NCBI RefSeq assembly: GCF_004124235.1
Contig: NZ_CP032487.1
Location: forward strand, 2,790,001 to 2,854,000
DNA: 64,000 bases
Reading direction: 5' to 3'
Source of the DNA: Yersinia hibernica
Lineage (GTDB): Bacteria > Pseudomonadota > Gammaproteobacteria > Enterobacterales > Enterobacteriaceae
Numbering within the stretch: position 1 is the first letter of the stretch; each line of letters begins with the position of its first letter. The notes under the pieces were generated by a model. It saw only the letters and a list, made by a program, of their open reading frames with translations, was not told where the DNA came from and did not search any database. The translations under genes and the position numbers were made by a program. Below, piece by piece: positions 1-7,719 of the stretch.

Positions 1-657
1 GGTATCACGCTGGGTAAAGGTGCGATCGTTAACAAAAGTATTTTTCAGTTTGATCACACGAATAGTACTTTCACCTGTTCCAGGGCGGGCATAGGTTTCA
101 TCAATATACTTTGCCGCCGCCTTAATAAGCTCCACGTAGACTGGTGGCCCAGAGACATAAAACGATCCAGAACGTCCATCCGAACGCAGCGGAAAGCGGG
201 CATCATACAATCCTGACGATTTTATATAGGCGACCAGACGGTCAAAAGGCGCATAGGACAAACGCACGATGCTGCTTTGTAACTCACTGGTATCGTAGAT
301 GTAGACGGAACTGCCATCGTCATACCAAATAAGCCCGGTACGAGCAGCTAACGTATTCAACAACTCTTTAGGTTTACTGAGGTCGAAATTTCCGGAAACC
401 TTTTTTTTGGCCGCTTCAGTGCTAACAATAAAGGGTTTATGAAGCGCACCACCGATAACAAAAAAGAGCTGCTGCACACTGTTATTACTGGCGATATATG
501 TATTTTCGTCATCCCGCGCAATATTGCGGACATCGGCCGAGCCTCCCTGCATATCTTGGGGATCCAAAAGCGCGGCTAGCGCCGAATGACAGCTTATGAC
601 CCCCAATAATAAATACGGCAGATAGCGAGCTGGTACTTTCACAACCATCTTATTCAT
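1..657 (-). CDS. sctC: Type III secretion outer-membrane secretin, InvG/MxiD/YsaC-like (SctC), partial
   Basis: This is the N-terminal 219 codons of a secretin, cut by the left edge of the window. The start is read as ATG at 657, and the frame is open to base 1. Residues 1-30 form a signal peptide (basic start, then a hydrophobic stretch ending near CHSALA). The following part looks like the N0/N1 periplasmic domains, with the typical LSYAPFDRLVAYIKSSGLYD-type stretch. The family forms the outer-membrane ring of the injectisome. The start overlaps the stop of the upstream AraC-type gene (ATGAATAA shared), as invF-invG do in Salmonella, which suggests translational coupling. The secretin call rests on this N-terminus plus synteny, because the pore domain is outside the window. 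Confidence 0.88.
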   Translation of the reverse strand, partial: MNKMVVKVPARYLPYLLLGVISCHSALAALLDPQDMQGGSADVRNIARDDENTYIASNNSVQQLFFVIGGALHKPFIVSTEAAKKKVSGNFDLSKPKELLNTLAARTGLIWYDDGSSVYIYDTSELQSSIVRLSYAPFDRLVAYIKSSGLYDARFPLRSDGRSGSFYVSGPPVYVELIKAAAKYIDETYARPGTGESTIRVIKLKNTFVNDRTFTQRDT

Positions 658-1519
658 GAAGTAAGCCTTCCATTTTTTTAAACTCCCTCGGTGTGATGCC
701 AAAAAGTGATTTAATTTCACTGGAAAAGTGAGATGACGATGCGTAACCATTATTTCCTGCAATAGCCGCGATCGAGTTATCTTTCTCTATTAACTGCAAG
801 GCACTGTGTGCGGCGCGCCAGAGGCGTAATTGTTTTTTTGGCCCCCGGGTAAAAGCATGGTGACAAAGTTTTCTAAAATAAGATTCAGACACACCGTAGA
901 TCTTACTGGCATTACCAATTTTATGTCTGTCACTCTCTTTATCTTCATTCATAACCTGGGATAACAGAAAATGTGCAATCCAATAGCTTTCTACATTCCT
1001 GATAAAAGAGAACAGACTTTCCAACTGGCGATCTTGTAGCTTCAATAACGTAGAAATCAGCATTTCCATTATCGATTTATATTCTTTCTCAACCAATACT
1101 GCCAAGTTTCGTTCCGTATGCATTAATAATGAAGAATTCTTTTCCTGCTCGCCTCGTTCGGAAATAGCGCTGCGAGATTTAGCCTGATAATCTAAGAATG
1201 AAAAAAGCGTCGTCGCCTGTGACATAGTCAGCGTTTCAATAACCCACTTGCCACTAAGAATAATCTTCATACTATCCAGCGTCGCTAATACAAAAGGCTG
1301 AGTAATCTCTTCCAGACGACCATCAAAGTCCTTATTCTGTTCACCTGAGGTAAGTAAAACCATAACGGATTCATTATCCAGAGGTCTTGCAAACAGCACG
1401 CCATTATTTAATTTAATAATTTCATCGTTCACATTAAGGGGCATTGCAATAAACTCGCCATCATCGCCACGTTGCCGCATTGTATTTCTCTGCTGGCATT
1501 GAATATCGCTAATAAGCAT
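650..1519 (-). CDS. AraC-family activator of the type III system, InvF/MxiE/YsaE-like
   Basis: The 289-residue protein has a poorly conserved N-terminal half and a C-terminal AraC/XylS DNA-binding domain at about residues 200-285. The second helix-turn-helix is visible in the NGYASSSHFSSEIKSLFGIT stretch followed by PREFKK. In SPI-1-class systems the gene directly before the secretin is an AraC activator that works with the translocon chaperone (InvF-SicA, MxiE-IpgC, YsaE-SycB). Its position and its overlap with the secretin start support that role here. The chaperone gene is not in the window. It is transcribed divergently from the PrgH-like operon across a 0.4 kb AT-rich gap. An activator role is inferred from family and place. 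Confidence 0.85.
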   Translation of the reverse strand: MLISDIQCQQRNTMRQRGDDGEFIAMPLNVNDEIIKLNNGVLFARPLDNESVMVLLTSGEQNKDFDGRLEEITQPFVLATLDSMKIILSGKWVIETLTMSQATTLFSFLDYQAKSRSAISERGEQEKNSSLLMHTERNLAVLVEKEYKSIMEMLISTLLKLQDRQLESLFSFIRNVESYWIAHFLLSQVMNEDKESDRHKIGNASKIYGVSESYFRKLCHHAFTRGPKKQLRLWRAAHSALQLIEKDNSIAAIAGNNGYASSSHFSSEIKSLFGITPREFKKMEGLLHE

Positions 1520-1948
1520 ATTTTAATCTCATTTCAGTAAGCTTAGCAGTAATATTAAAAGAATAAATTAATGCTTAGTGATATCAGAATCTCGAATTAC
1601 TAAAGAAGGTATCAGAAAAATATTAATGGTCAACGCAAATTCCGAAAAGTAAAAAAAATAATAATTTATATAAAAATATTCAACAAAAGATCAAAAATTA
1701 AGCATTGAGTTCACATTCCAATAAAGATAGAGTGCATATTCTCAAAAGTAGAAGTAGCCACAGCCGTGTTAAGCTTAATAAGATTATCATTACTAGAAGT
1801 AATGAATTTAATTTTCAATATATTCTAGTACTGTTTGAATCGTTACTATTAAGCGATATTACTTACATTAGTCAGTTGCATAATAAAATCGCGAGGGACT
1901 CTGCTGCCGTCCGGTTACTTGTTTGATATTTTTAATGGCCCTTTTTCT
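1520..1948. promoter_or_regulatory. Divergent AT-rich regulatory gap between the AraC activator and the PrgH-like operon
   Basis: About 430 bases without a convincing gene. The stretch is very AT-rich with long A and T runs (for example around 1615-1690), as expected for H-NS-silenced horizontally acquired DNA. It must hold the promoters of both divergent transcription units. I cannot assign a specific operator. A 73-codon open frame from 1705 has no ribosome-binding site and no recognisable content. Confidence 0.55.
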
Positions 1949-3223
1949 ATGAACAGCGACATGAATAAAATAACCGATGAGATGCCCGCACCCGAGGCAC
2001 AGAAAAAATTCACCCTGAAGGTACTGTTTGGTCCCATGTTTGGCTGTGAACTCCACCTTCCGGCAGATGATTACTTTCTGATTATCAACCCAGGACTTGC
2101 GCTCCAGGATACCTCAGCCGCATCAATTTCTGCCGGAGATCATGCCGTAACCTATACGCAGAATACGCTTTATTTACCCTGCGATATGCCGTCACCCAAT
2201 ATTATTTTACGCTTGTCAGCGCCTTTTGAGGATGAAGAATCGACGGGAGGTTATCGCCTTGAAGTCCAAGGGGTGGATAAAAGTTATCCGGCGCTGCTGA
2301 ATGAGAATGAAATCTTTCTCCACGAACATATTCGTTTTGCCATTAAGTGCAGCGAAGATGAATGGCCTGAAGATATTAAAAACTTTAATCTTCCTCCTTT
2401 ATTCGATGCTGAATTTATCAAGCAGGAAAAGCTAGAGGAATTTAATATAAAAAAAAGTCATACCCTGATTATCGGTTCAATCGCGCTATTACTATTACTG
2501 CTTGCTGCGGCGGTTATCTGGTATAAAAAGCTAGACAACGATCAACAGGTATTAACGCTAAATGAAGTTCTGGCTGGCGCACCAATGCCTCTGGAAATTG
2601 TCCGTGGCCATGATAATAATTTAATTTATGTTCTGGCGACAAAATACCAGGCAATGGAATGGGCACAGGAAGCGATTTTCAAATTGCAGGAAAAGAATAG
2701 CAACAATAGCGTGGTTCTTGTCTGGTTGTCTCAGCAGAAGAATGAGGCGATATCACAACTGACTAAAGCAGGTTATCCAGTACTACAAATTGATTATTCC
2801 AAACCACAATATCCGACCATTGCACTCTACAGGGGATTAACTCCACAGGAAGAGGAACAATTCAAATCGGTTGCTTTACAAAAAATTCCATTTGCGCTCG
2901 ACATTAAAACTTTGGTGAAAACTAAAGCTCAATTATTACAGGAGGCTCGCCAAGGGCTGGACCGCCTGCATATTTATTACCGCCAAATTAATACTTCTAA
3001 TGGTTATGCTTTAGTGGTCCGTGACGCTCTCAGCGATACCACTCTTCGAGCCTTGCAGTATTTCATTAAAGAATTCAATCACCAATGGGGAACTCGCGTT
3101 ATTAATTTCTCAATTAATCTCGATGAAAACTGGCTACAGGATAAGTCATATCTTGACTCCTCTAATGGCTATCTGTTTTTAAATCCTCGTCATTGGTACT
3201 TCCCACTAAAAAAGGATATATAA
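1949..3223 (+). CDS. sctD: Type III secretion inner-membrane ring protein, PrgH/MxiG-like (SctD)
   Basis: The product is about 424 residues from ATG 1949. A TTG at 1919 would add ten residues, but neither start has a strong ribosome-binding site. The N-terminal cytosolic part (to about residue 165) is followed by one membrane segment at about 172-192, rich in Leu and Ala and ending before WYKK. A large periplasmic region follows that carries ring-building motifs. This architecture is that of PrgH/MxiG, which forms the inner-membrane ring with the PrgK-type lipoprotein. It is the first gene of an eight-gene unit, and its stop codon directly touches the start of the needle gene. The assignment rests on architecture plus unmistakable neighbours. 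Confidence 0.9.
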   Translation: MNSDMNKITDEMPAPEAQKKFTLKVLFGPMFGCELHLPADDYFLIINPGLALQDTSAASISAGDHAVTYTQNTLYLPCDMPSPNIILRLSAPFEDEESTGGYRLEVQGVDKSYPALLNENEIFLHEHIRFAIKCSEDEWPEDIKNFNLPPLFDAEFIKQEKLEEFNIKKSHTLIIGSIALLLLLLAAAVIWYKKLDNDQQVLTLNEVLAGAPMPLEIVRGHDNNLIYVLATKYQAMEWAQEAIFKLQEKNSNNSVVLVWLSQQKNEAISQLTKAGYPVLQIDYSKPQYPTIALYRGLTPQEEEQFKSVALQKIPFALDIKTLVKTKAQLLQEARQGLDRLHIYYRQINTSNGYALVVRDALSDTTLRALQYFIKEFNHQWGTRVINFSINLDENWLQDKSYLDSSNGYLFLNPRHWYFPLKKDI

Positions 3224-3487
3224 ATGCCTGATCCAAATACACCTGCCGTGGATTATAACGGTTACTTCCTAGATAAAGTATCTGCCGGCTTCGAAGCAGG
3301 CGCTAAATCTATGATAGACGAATTAAAGGATGCTCAAAAGGCGCTGGAAAAAGACCCTTCCGACCCATCCGTGCTAGCTAACTATCAGGCTAAACTGCAG
3401 CAATACACTCTGTTTCGTAACGCCCAGACCAGTACCGTAAAAGCATATAAGGATATTGGCGCGGCAATTATTCAGAACTTCCGTTAA
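3224..3487 (+). CDS. sctF: Type III secretion needle subunit, PrgI/MxiH-like (SctF)
   Basis: This 87-residue helical-hairpin protein polymerises into the extracellular needle. The C-terminus shows the family signature strongly: YRNAQ-type sequence (LFRNAQTSTVKAYKDIGA) and the ending AIIQNFR, identical to the end of Salmonella PrgI as I know it. The turn between the two helices is the DPSDPS stretch. It is slightly longer than PrgI (80 residues). It starts at ATG 3224 right after the stop of the PrgH-like gene, preceded by an AAGGA ribosome-binding site inside that gene's last codons. A hairpin follows the stop codon and may set the ratio of needle to rod subunit. Confidence 0.95.
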   Translation: MPDPNTPAVDYNGYFLDKVSAGFEAGAKSMIDELKDAQKALEKDPSDPSVLANYQAKLQQYTLFRNAQTSTVKAYKDIGAAIIQNFR

Positions 3488-3494
3488 TTCATCC

Positions 3495-3521
3495 GGGTAC
3501 GGGATCCTCTCGTACCCTTTT
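3495..3521 (+). terminator. Attenuator-like hairpin between needle and rod genes
   Basis: A perfect 7-bp stem (GGGTACG at 3495-3501 with CGTACCC at 3511-3517) with a 9-base loop is followed by TTTT at 3518-3521. It looks like a weak intrinsic terminator or processing/stability hairpin inside the operon. Because the operon continues, partial termination or 3'-end protection of the needle message is the likely effect. Confidence 0.6.
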
Positions 3522-3537
3522 CTACTTCGGAGTGATT

Positions 3538-3861
3538 ATGAGTCAATTTAATGAAGCACTGTCAGCATTAACCCGGCTCTCGCCAGACAGTACAAACCTT
3601 GAAGATAATGTATCCGTTAGTGTGCATGACCAAAATTTTAATAATTTGGTATCCAGCACATTTAATAAACTCAGCGAAACCGATACACAGTTTAAAAATG
3701 TGATTAACACCCTCAGCCAGTCCCCGCATTTCACCAGTGATCCGCAAAAACTGCAGATGCTACAAAACTATCTCGGTGAATACAGCAACTACGTTTCCCT
3801 CGTGAGTACCCTTGCCCGCAAGGCGGTAAGCACTATTGAAACTCTGGAAAAAGCGCAATAA
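3538..3861 (+). CDS. sctI: Type III secretion inner rod protein, PrgJ/MxiI-like (SctI)
   Basis: The 107-residue protein starts at ATG 3538. An in-frame GTG at 3532 is less likely because the CGGAG ribosome-binding site at 3528-3532 sits correctly only for the ATG. The sequence is mostly helical, with a C-terminal half (LQNYLGEYSNYVSLVSTLAR) that matches the rod/needle-like fold of PrgJ and MxiI. Rod subunits sit under the needle and are secreted early. The stop TAA overlaps the next start as TAATG. Its size, place between needle and lipoprotein genes, and C-terminal pattern make the call secure. Confidence 0.9.
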   Translation: MSQFNEALSALTRLSPDSTNLEDNVSVSVHDQNFNNLVSSTFNKLSETDTQFKNVINTLSQSPHFTSDPQKLQMLQNYLGEYSNYVSLVSTLARKAVSTIETLEKAQ

Positions 3862-4631
3862 TGATGAACAAATATTCGCGCGTCCTAGCTGCTGTGCTGT
3901 TAACTTTTATGCTTAGCGCTTGTAATGACGAGAGCCTGCTTTTTAACCTTACCCAAGAACAGGCCAATCAGGTTCTGGCCATCTTGCAACAGCATAATAT
4001 TTCGGCAAAAAAAGACGGAACCCTTAAGGCCGGTTATAGAGTATCAGTGGGGGAATCTGAAAGTACCGCTGCACTATCTATCATTAACCAGTACCAACTG
4101 CCATGGGCCGCTGACGTACAAATAGGGCAAGCTTTCCCGGAAAGTTCTCTAGTGGCATCACCTAACGCAGAACAAGCTCGCGTTATCTCTTTGCAAGAGC
4201 AGCGGCTAGAGCAATCCCTGCGTATGATATCCCAGGTAGTGAATGCTCGCGTTCACGTCAGTTATCCCCCATTTAATAACGACACTAGCGGCAAAAAAAC
4301 CATCGGCCACGTTGGTGTCCTTATCTCCTATAAAGGAGATATTGATGACAATATGTTTATTTCACAGATCAAAACATTAATAAAAAACAGTTTTGACGAT
4401 GTGCGCTACGAAAATATTTCGGTTGTGTTGTTCCCGGCCCCAGTTATTCAGTACGTTGCGCCAACCAAAGTGCCGAGTAACATCCCCGCCCAGTGGATTA
4501 TCATACTTTCTGCTATGGTTTTGTGCGCTGCTGGTACGGCGGGCTTTATGCTCTATAAGCTCAGCCTTCGACCGCCTTCTACTCAGGATAAAACTAGCGA
4601 ACTGATTGAAGATGAGGCAACCGAACAATGA
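3861..4631 (+). CDS. sctJ: Type III secretion ring lipoprotein, PrgK/MxiJ-like (SctJ)
   Basis: The 256-residue protein opens with a lipoprotein signal peptide ending in the lipobox LSAC, with Cys21 as the lipidation site. Two ring-building domains of the YscJ/FliF family follow (QANQVLAILQQHNISAKK, then RVHVSYPP). One membrane helix lies near the C-terminus at about 208-233, with a short cytosolic tail. The family forms the inner ring inside PrgH. Two ATG codons lie in tandem at 3861 and 3864; either works. The gene overlaps the rod gene by one base and the OrgA-like gene by four (ATGA), typical of a tightly coupled operon. Confidence 0.95.
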   Translation: MMNKYSRVLAAVLLTFMLSACNDESLLFNLTQEQANQVLAILQQHNISAKKDGTLKAGYRVSVGESESTAALSIINQYQLPWAADVQIGQAFPESSLVASPNAEQARVISLQEQRLEQSLRMISQVVNARVHVSYPPFNNDTSGKKTIGHVGVLISYKGDIDDNMFISQIKTLIKNSFDDVRYENISVVLFPAPVIQYVAPTKVPSNIPAQWIIILSAMVLCAAGTAGFMLYKLSLRPPSTQDKTSELIEDEATEQ

Positions 4632-5182
4632 AAGTGGAAGATCAGCGCATGATGTCCATTTTATATGCTCCAGCAAGCTATGCGCACCTGAGCCACTTGC
4701 CTGAGATGTTTCGAGCAAGTGAAATTCGGGAAGATACGCTGCTCAATTTCTGGCTACTGAAATGTGGCAAACTCGGTGACCTGCCCGCCGCCTGGCAGCC
4801 CAGCGACGCCACACTTTCGTTACTGCTTGCGCGCTGGCATCTGATTCCGATTGCTGCACATTTGATTGGCGGGTATCTGCTGCGCAATCGTCTACCGGAA
4901 CAGGGCGCGGTACTGATGTCTGACCCACGGCTATTGGCTTTCATCTCTCTGCCACTGCTGCATCAGGTCACTCTTGACGGAATAAGCAGTCCGCTTGATA
5001 CCGTTTCCTGCGGTGCGGTGTTTATTCTCGGCCAGTTCCCCGAATTGCCAGCTGCGCTTCGCCAGCGACTGATGCTGCACTTTCCTTCCTACATGGCGCC
5101 GGCGCAATTCCCTGCGCCAAAAACGCTAAATCACATTAATTTGTTACGAATGGCTTTCACTTATGCGCACCATTACTATTGA
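4628..5182 (+). CDS. sctK: Type III secretion sorting-platform adaptor, OrgA/MxiK-like (SctK)
   Basis: A 184-residue cytosolic protein without signal peptide or membrane segment, in the position of orgA/mxiK directly after the PrgK-type gene. In the family it links the inner-membrane ring to the SpaO-type pod and the OrgB-type stator. Sequence conservation in this family is low, so the call depends mainly on gene order, length and the ATGA overlap with the upstream gene. The last 20 bases overlap the next gene. It also has a clearly higher GC content than the flanking rod and regulator genes. Confidence 0.8.
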   Translation: MKVEDQRMMSILYAPASYAHLSHLPEMFRASEIREDTLLNFWLLKCGKLGDLPAAWQPSDATLSLLLARWHLIPIAAHLIGGYLLRNRLPEQGAVLMSDPRLLAFISLPLLHQVTLDGISSPLDTVSCGAVFILGQFPELPAALRQRLMLHFPSYMAPAQFPAPKTLNHINLLRMAFTYAHHYY

Positions 5183-5843
5183 TAAATTACCCGAGGATTT
5201 GCACCGACAGGTGGTCATTAAATCCTCTGAGAGAACCCGCCATCAGCGGATGGCCGTGGCGCTGGAGCGTACCCTAAGCCGTTGCAGTGAAATTCATGCC
5301 GAGTACGAGTTAAAAACTGTAAAACTCCGTGAAAACTGTGAGAAAAAAGCGTTCCAGGCCGGTTTTCAGCTGTTCTTCTCCCAACTGGTGATGTTGCTCG
5401 ATGAGTATCAGCGCCAACAGAATAAGCGACAGGCGGCCTTTCGCCAGCAGATCGCCACCGCACTCAGCCAGTCTTTACACGATCCGATGATCGTTGAACG
5501 CATTATCCACCACCTGCAGGAACAGTGTGGGCACCAGAAAGCGCTGCGCATCATCATTCCCAGAGCGGTTAAGCTACCGGATGGCGCAGACACTTCGAAC
5601 TACCAATATACCGATGACAATCACATCACCGTGCAAAATGACATGGACGCAGTACGTTTCCCCAGTGAATCGCTTTGCCGCTCGTGGTTACAGCTCGCGG
5701 ATGAGAATATTGTTCCTCTCAACGAAACCATTAACAACCTGACTCCCAACCTACTTCGTGACCTTGCCGGGAAACTCATCGCCATGAGCCACCGGAGCCC
5801 CTCAGAACCCGTTAACCCTGACGAGGATGAAAACCATGACTAA
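5163..5843 (+). CDS. sctL: Type III secretion ATPase stator, OrgB/MxiN-like (SctL)
   Basis: The 226-residue protein begins within the end of the OrgA-like gene. A charged helical N-terminal half (about residues 30-95, rich in Arg, Gln and Glu) fits the extended stalk of the FliH/SctL family, and the C-terminal part is globular. These dimers bind the secretion ATPase (InvC type) and connect it to the sorting platform. The ATPase gene itself is outside the window. The stop at 5841-5843 overlaps the start of the next small gene. The call comes from position and helical character rather than a diagnostic motif. Confidence 0.78.
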   Translation: MRTITIDKLPEDLHRQVVIKSSERTRHQRMAVALERTLSRCSEIHAEYELKTVKLRENCEKKAFQAGFQLFFSQLVMLLDEYQRQQNKRQAAFRQQIATALSQSLHDPMIVERIIHHLQEQCGHQKALRIIIPRAVKLPDGADTSNYQYTDDNHITVQNDMDAVRFPSESLCRSWLQLADENIVPLNETINNLTPNLLRDLAGKLIAMSHRSPSEPVNPDEDENHD

Positions 5844-6192
5844 CATCAGCAGTATTTCCTATCCCTCACTGCCCGCTCTAGACAGTGAGCCGGCAGAAGA
5901 AAGCTTTAACGATAAAGTACTTCACTATTTCCAACAGAATAAACCGCAGGGCAAACTTAGCGAATTAATGGATAAGATGCGGGCACTCTCACCTGATAAG
6001 ACGGTTTCAATGCATCAGTTGAACGAAGCGCTGCTCTACTCCGATACCTATTTGCGCCATACCGAAGAGTATAAAGAATATACTGATGAGGAGCTGGACA
6101 AGCACACCTTCCGGTTACTTGGTGTGAATATGTTTTTTGATAACATGATGTACAAAAGTTTCACTAAGTCGGATGACGATACATCGTTATAA
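5836..6192 (+). CDS. Small type III operon protein in the OrgC position
   Basis: About 118 residues from ATG 5836; an ATG at 5827 in frame would add three. GAGG at 5823-5826 is better spaced for 5836. The sequence is acidic, with no signal peptide, no membrane segment and no domain I recognise. It sits exactly where orgC lies in SPI-1 (after orgB), and OrgC is a secreted helper of needle assembly in Salmonella. Functional identity is inference from position only. The start overlaps the stop of the OrgB-like gene, so it belongs to the same transcription unit. Confidence 0.6.
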   Translation: MTNISSISYPSLPALDSEPAEESFNDKVLHYFQQNKPQGKLSELMDKMRALSPDKTVSMHQLNEALLYSDTYLRHTEEYKEYTDEELDKHTFRLLGVNMFFDNMMYKSFTKSDDDTSL

Positions 6193-6210
6193 TTTCTTCT
6201 AGCTAATAAT

Positions 6211-6227
6211 CCCGGCATTTTGCCGGG
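6211..6227 (+). promoter_or_regulatory. Perfect hairpin just upstream of the IagB-like start
   Basis: CCCGGCA (6211-6217) and TGCCGGG (6221-6227) form a perfect 7-bp, GC-rich stem with a 3-base loop, ending 10 bases before ATG 6238. No T run follows, so it is not a normal terminator. It overlaps the only G-rich stretch available as a ribosome-binding site, so it may limit translation of the transglycosylase. Confidence 0.45.
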
Positions 6228-6237
6228 TATTCTGATA

Positions 6238-6741
6238 ATGAAAATAAAATCATTCACTCCTATTGCTATCACACTCTCTATGTTGCTCTCACCTTTTGTT
6301 GCGGCCCAAAAGGTTGATTGCATCATTGAGGCAGCACAGTGCTTTCAAATTAACCCACTGGTGATTAAAGCAATAATCTGGCAAGAGTCAAAGAACCGCC
6401 AGCAGGCAATAAATCGAAATAAAAACAGCACCGTTGATGTCGGCATCATGCAAATTAATACGGTACATTTTGCGGCTTTGAAAGCACTCGGTATTGACGA
6501 GACTTTGTTACATGAAAATAGCTGCGCAAATGTTTTCTCGGGTACATGGGTACTCAAACAAAATATTGAGCGCTACGGCTATACTTGGGATGGGATCGGT
6601 AACTATCACTCTAAGACACCCGTGCATCATGATAAGTATGTCAAAAAAATCATTTCGCTTATTGCGCACCAAACGTCGGTGATCGATAAAATAGAAGTGA
6701 CCAGACAAGAAGGTATCCGCGAGCGCTTCACTTGTCGATAA
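6238..6741 (+). CDS. iagB: Type III secretion-associated lytic transglycosylase, IagB/IpgF-like
   Basis: The product has 167 residues from ATG 6238. An upstream TTG in frame at 6220 lies inside a hairpin and is unlikely. A signal peptide covers about residues 1-24 (ending PFVAAQ). The SLT domain follows, with the catalytic glutamate in IIWQESKNR, the VGIMQIN motif and an NYHSKTPVHHDKYV stretch near the end. Enzymes of this kind cut peptidoglycan locally so that the injectisome can span the cell wall. It is the last gene of the operon and is followed by a strong 13-bp hairpin. Length matches IagB/IpgF (about 150-160 residues). Confidence 0.9.
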   Translation: MKIKSFTPIAITLSMLLSPFVAAQKVDCIIEAAQCFQINPLVIKAIIWQESKNRQQAINRNKNSTVDVGIMQINTVHFAALKALGIDETLLHENSCANVFSGTWVLKQNIERYGYTWDGIGNYHSKTPVHHDKYVKKIISLIAHQTSVIDKIEVTRQEGIRERFTCR

Positions 6742-6791
6742 ACAAAAAATGACCAGGATTCAGCCCGCGATTTTTAATATTAGTTGTAAAG

Positions 6792-6821
6792 CATAACGCA
6801 AGCATCTTTGCTTGCGTTATG
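6792..6821. terminator. Strong hairpin ending the type III operon
   Basis: A 13-bp perfect stem (CATAACGCAAGCA at 6792-6804 and TGCTTGCGTTATG at 6809-6821) with a 4-base loop lies between the IagB-like gene and the convergent ToxR-type regulator. No long T run follows on either strand, but its position between convergent genes fits a bidirectional terminator. Confidence 0.65.
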
Positions 6822-6954
6822 GTGTAAGGATTATAACGCCTCAGAGTCTGTGCAGTTCAGTATAAGGTGAACAGCTAAATGGCAACTGGCGTAAAAGGTA
6901 TTTCCACTGATATGTTATCTGGTAAAAGGATGCTAGCTATAATACCTGGCATTA

Positions 6955-7719
6955 TTAATTATTTACGGGTATTTTTTTCATGTCTGCACATTTACCACGT
7001 AACATGTACGCTGTGTGATTGCAGATTACTCCCTCAGTCGTTTTGCAGCAGTGTAAAAAATTATTGTCGGTTGACGGTTTGAAATCTGCTAATGGTAACG
7101 GAGTGAGATTTTTATTATTTTTAATAAAATCCAAAGGATGACTTCTGGCAGACATCGCAGCAAAGACCAAACTAAAAAAAAATGCGGCTATCGCGCTCCA
7201 AAGTAATGTTTGGGGCGATACCCTCTTTCTGACCTGAGCTTTAGGGGCAGAATAAGGAATAACTGACATCGAAGTAGCGCAAACCGGAGTGATATTAATA
7301 ATCGACTGGGTGGAAAAGGAAACATTATCCACTTCGATACTTCCCGGAGATAACGTTGTAAAACTACATTTATCGGGCTCTGCCTCAGGCTCTTCCCAGC
7401 AAGGCTGGACAGTAAGTTGATAGCCCAATTTTGGAATAGTAATAATAATGTTTTTTGTATCATCGCCTAAGCTGATCCTGAGGGAACGGATCATCTGTGC
7501 TATACTTTGTGAGGTGACATATCCCCCACCCCATACTTCGGCAAGAAATTCCCCCTGAGAGACTGGTTCAGGGTATTTTGCGCAAAGTAGCGCGAGCACA
7601 TCTGACTGTTTTTTTCGTAATTGCAAAACAGTATCGTCTTGTTGCAGTGTTCTTGAATTTGGATTAAATATAAAATTAAGAAAGTAAATTTTCCCTGCAT
7701 TTACTACGCGTTTTTTCAT
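6955..7719 (-). CDS. ToxR/CadC-type membrane-anchored winged-helix regulator
   Basis: The 254-residue protein has an OmpR/PhoB-type winged-helix DNA-binding domain at about residues 10-105, including LRKKQSDVLALLCAKYPEPV and the recognition-helix region IAQMIRSLRISLGDD. After a linker, one membrane helix lies near 170-190 (LLWSAIAAFFFSLVFAAMSA). The short periplasmic end contains four cysteines (LHCCKTTEGVICNH and GKC). This is the ToxR/CadC plan: a DNA-binding protein held in the inner membrane that senses a periplasmic signal. A GAGGGA ribosome-binding site precedes ATG 7719. Convergent with the type III operon, it may control it, as HilA (a related wing-helix protein) does in SPI-1. The target is inferred. 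Confidence 0.82.
   Translation of the reverse strand: MKKRVVNAGKIYFLNFIFNPNSRTLQQDDTVLQLRKKQSDVLALLCAKYPEPVSQGEFLAEVWGGGYVTSQSIAQMIRSLRISLGDDTKNIIITIPKLGYQLTVQPCWEEPEAEPDKCSFTTLSPGSIEVDNVSFSTQSIINITPVCATSMSVIPYSAPKAQVRKRVSPQTLLWSAIAAFFFSLVFAAMSARSHPLDFIKNNKNLTPLPLADFKPSTDNNFLHCCKTTEGVICNHTAYMLRGKCADMKKIPVNN

Noticed and set aside
1705..1926. 73-codon open frame before the PrgH-like gene
   Set aside because: AT-rich, no ribosome-binding site, no recognisable sequence; lies in the divergent regulatory gap.
1919..1948. TTG 1919 as start of the PrgH-like gene
   Set aside because: Adds ten residues without family support and has no ribosome-binding site; ATG 1949 preferred, though it too is weakly marked.
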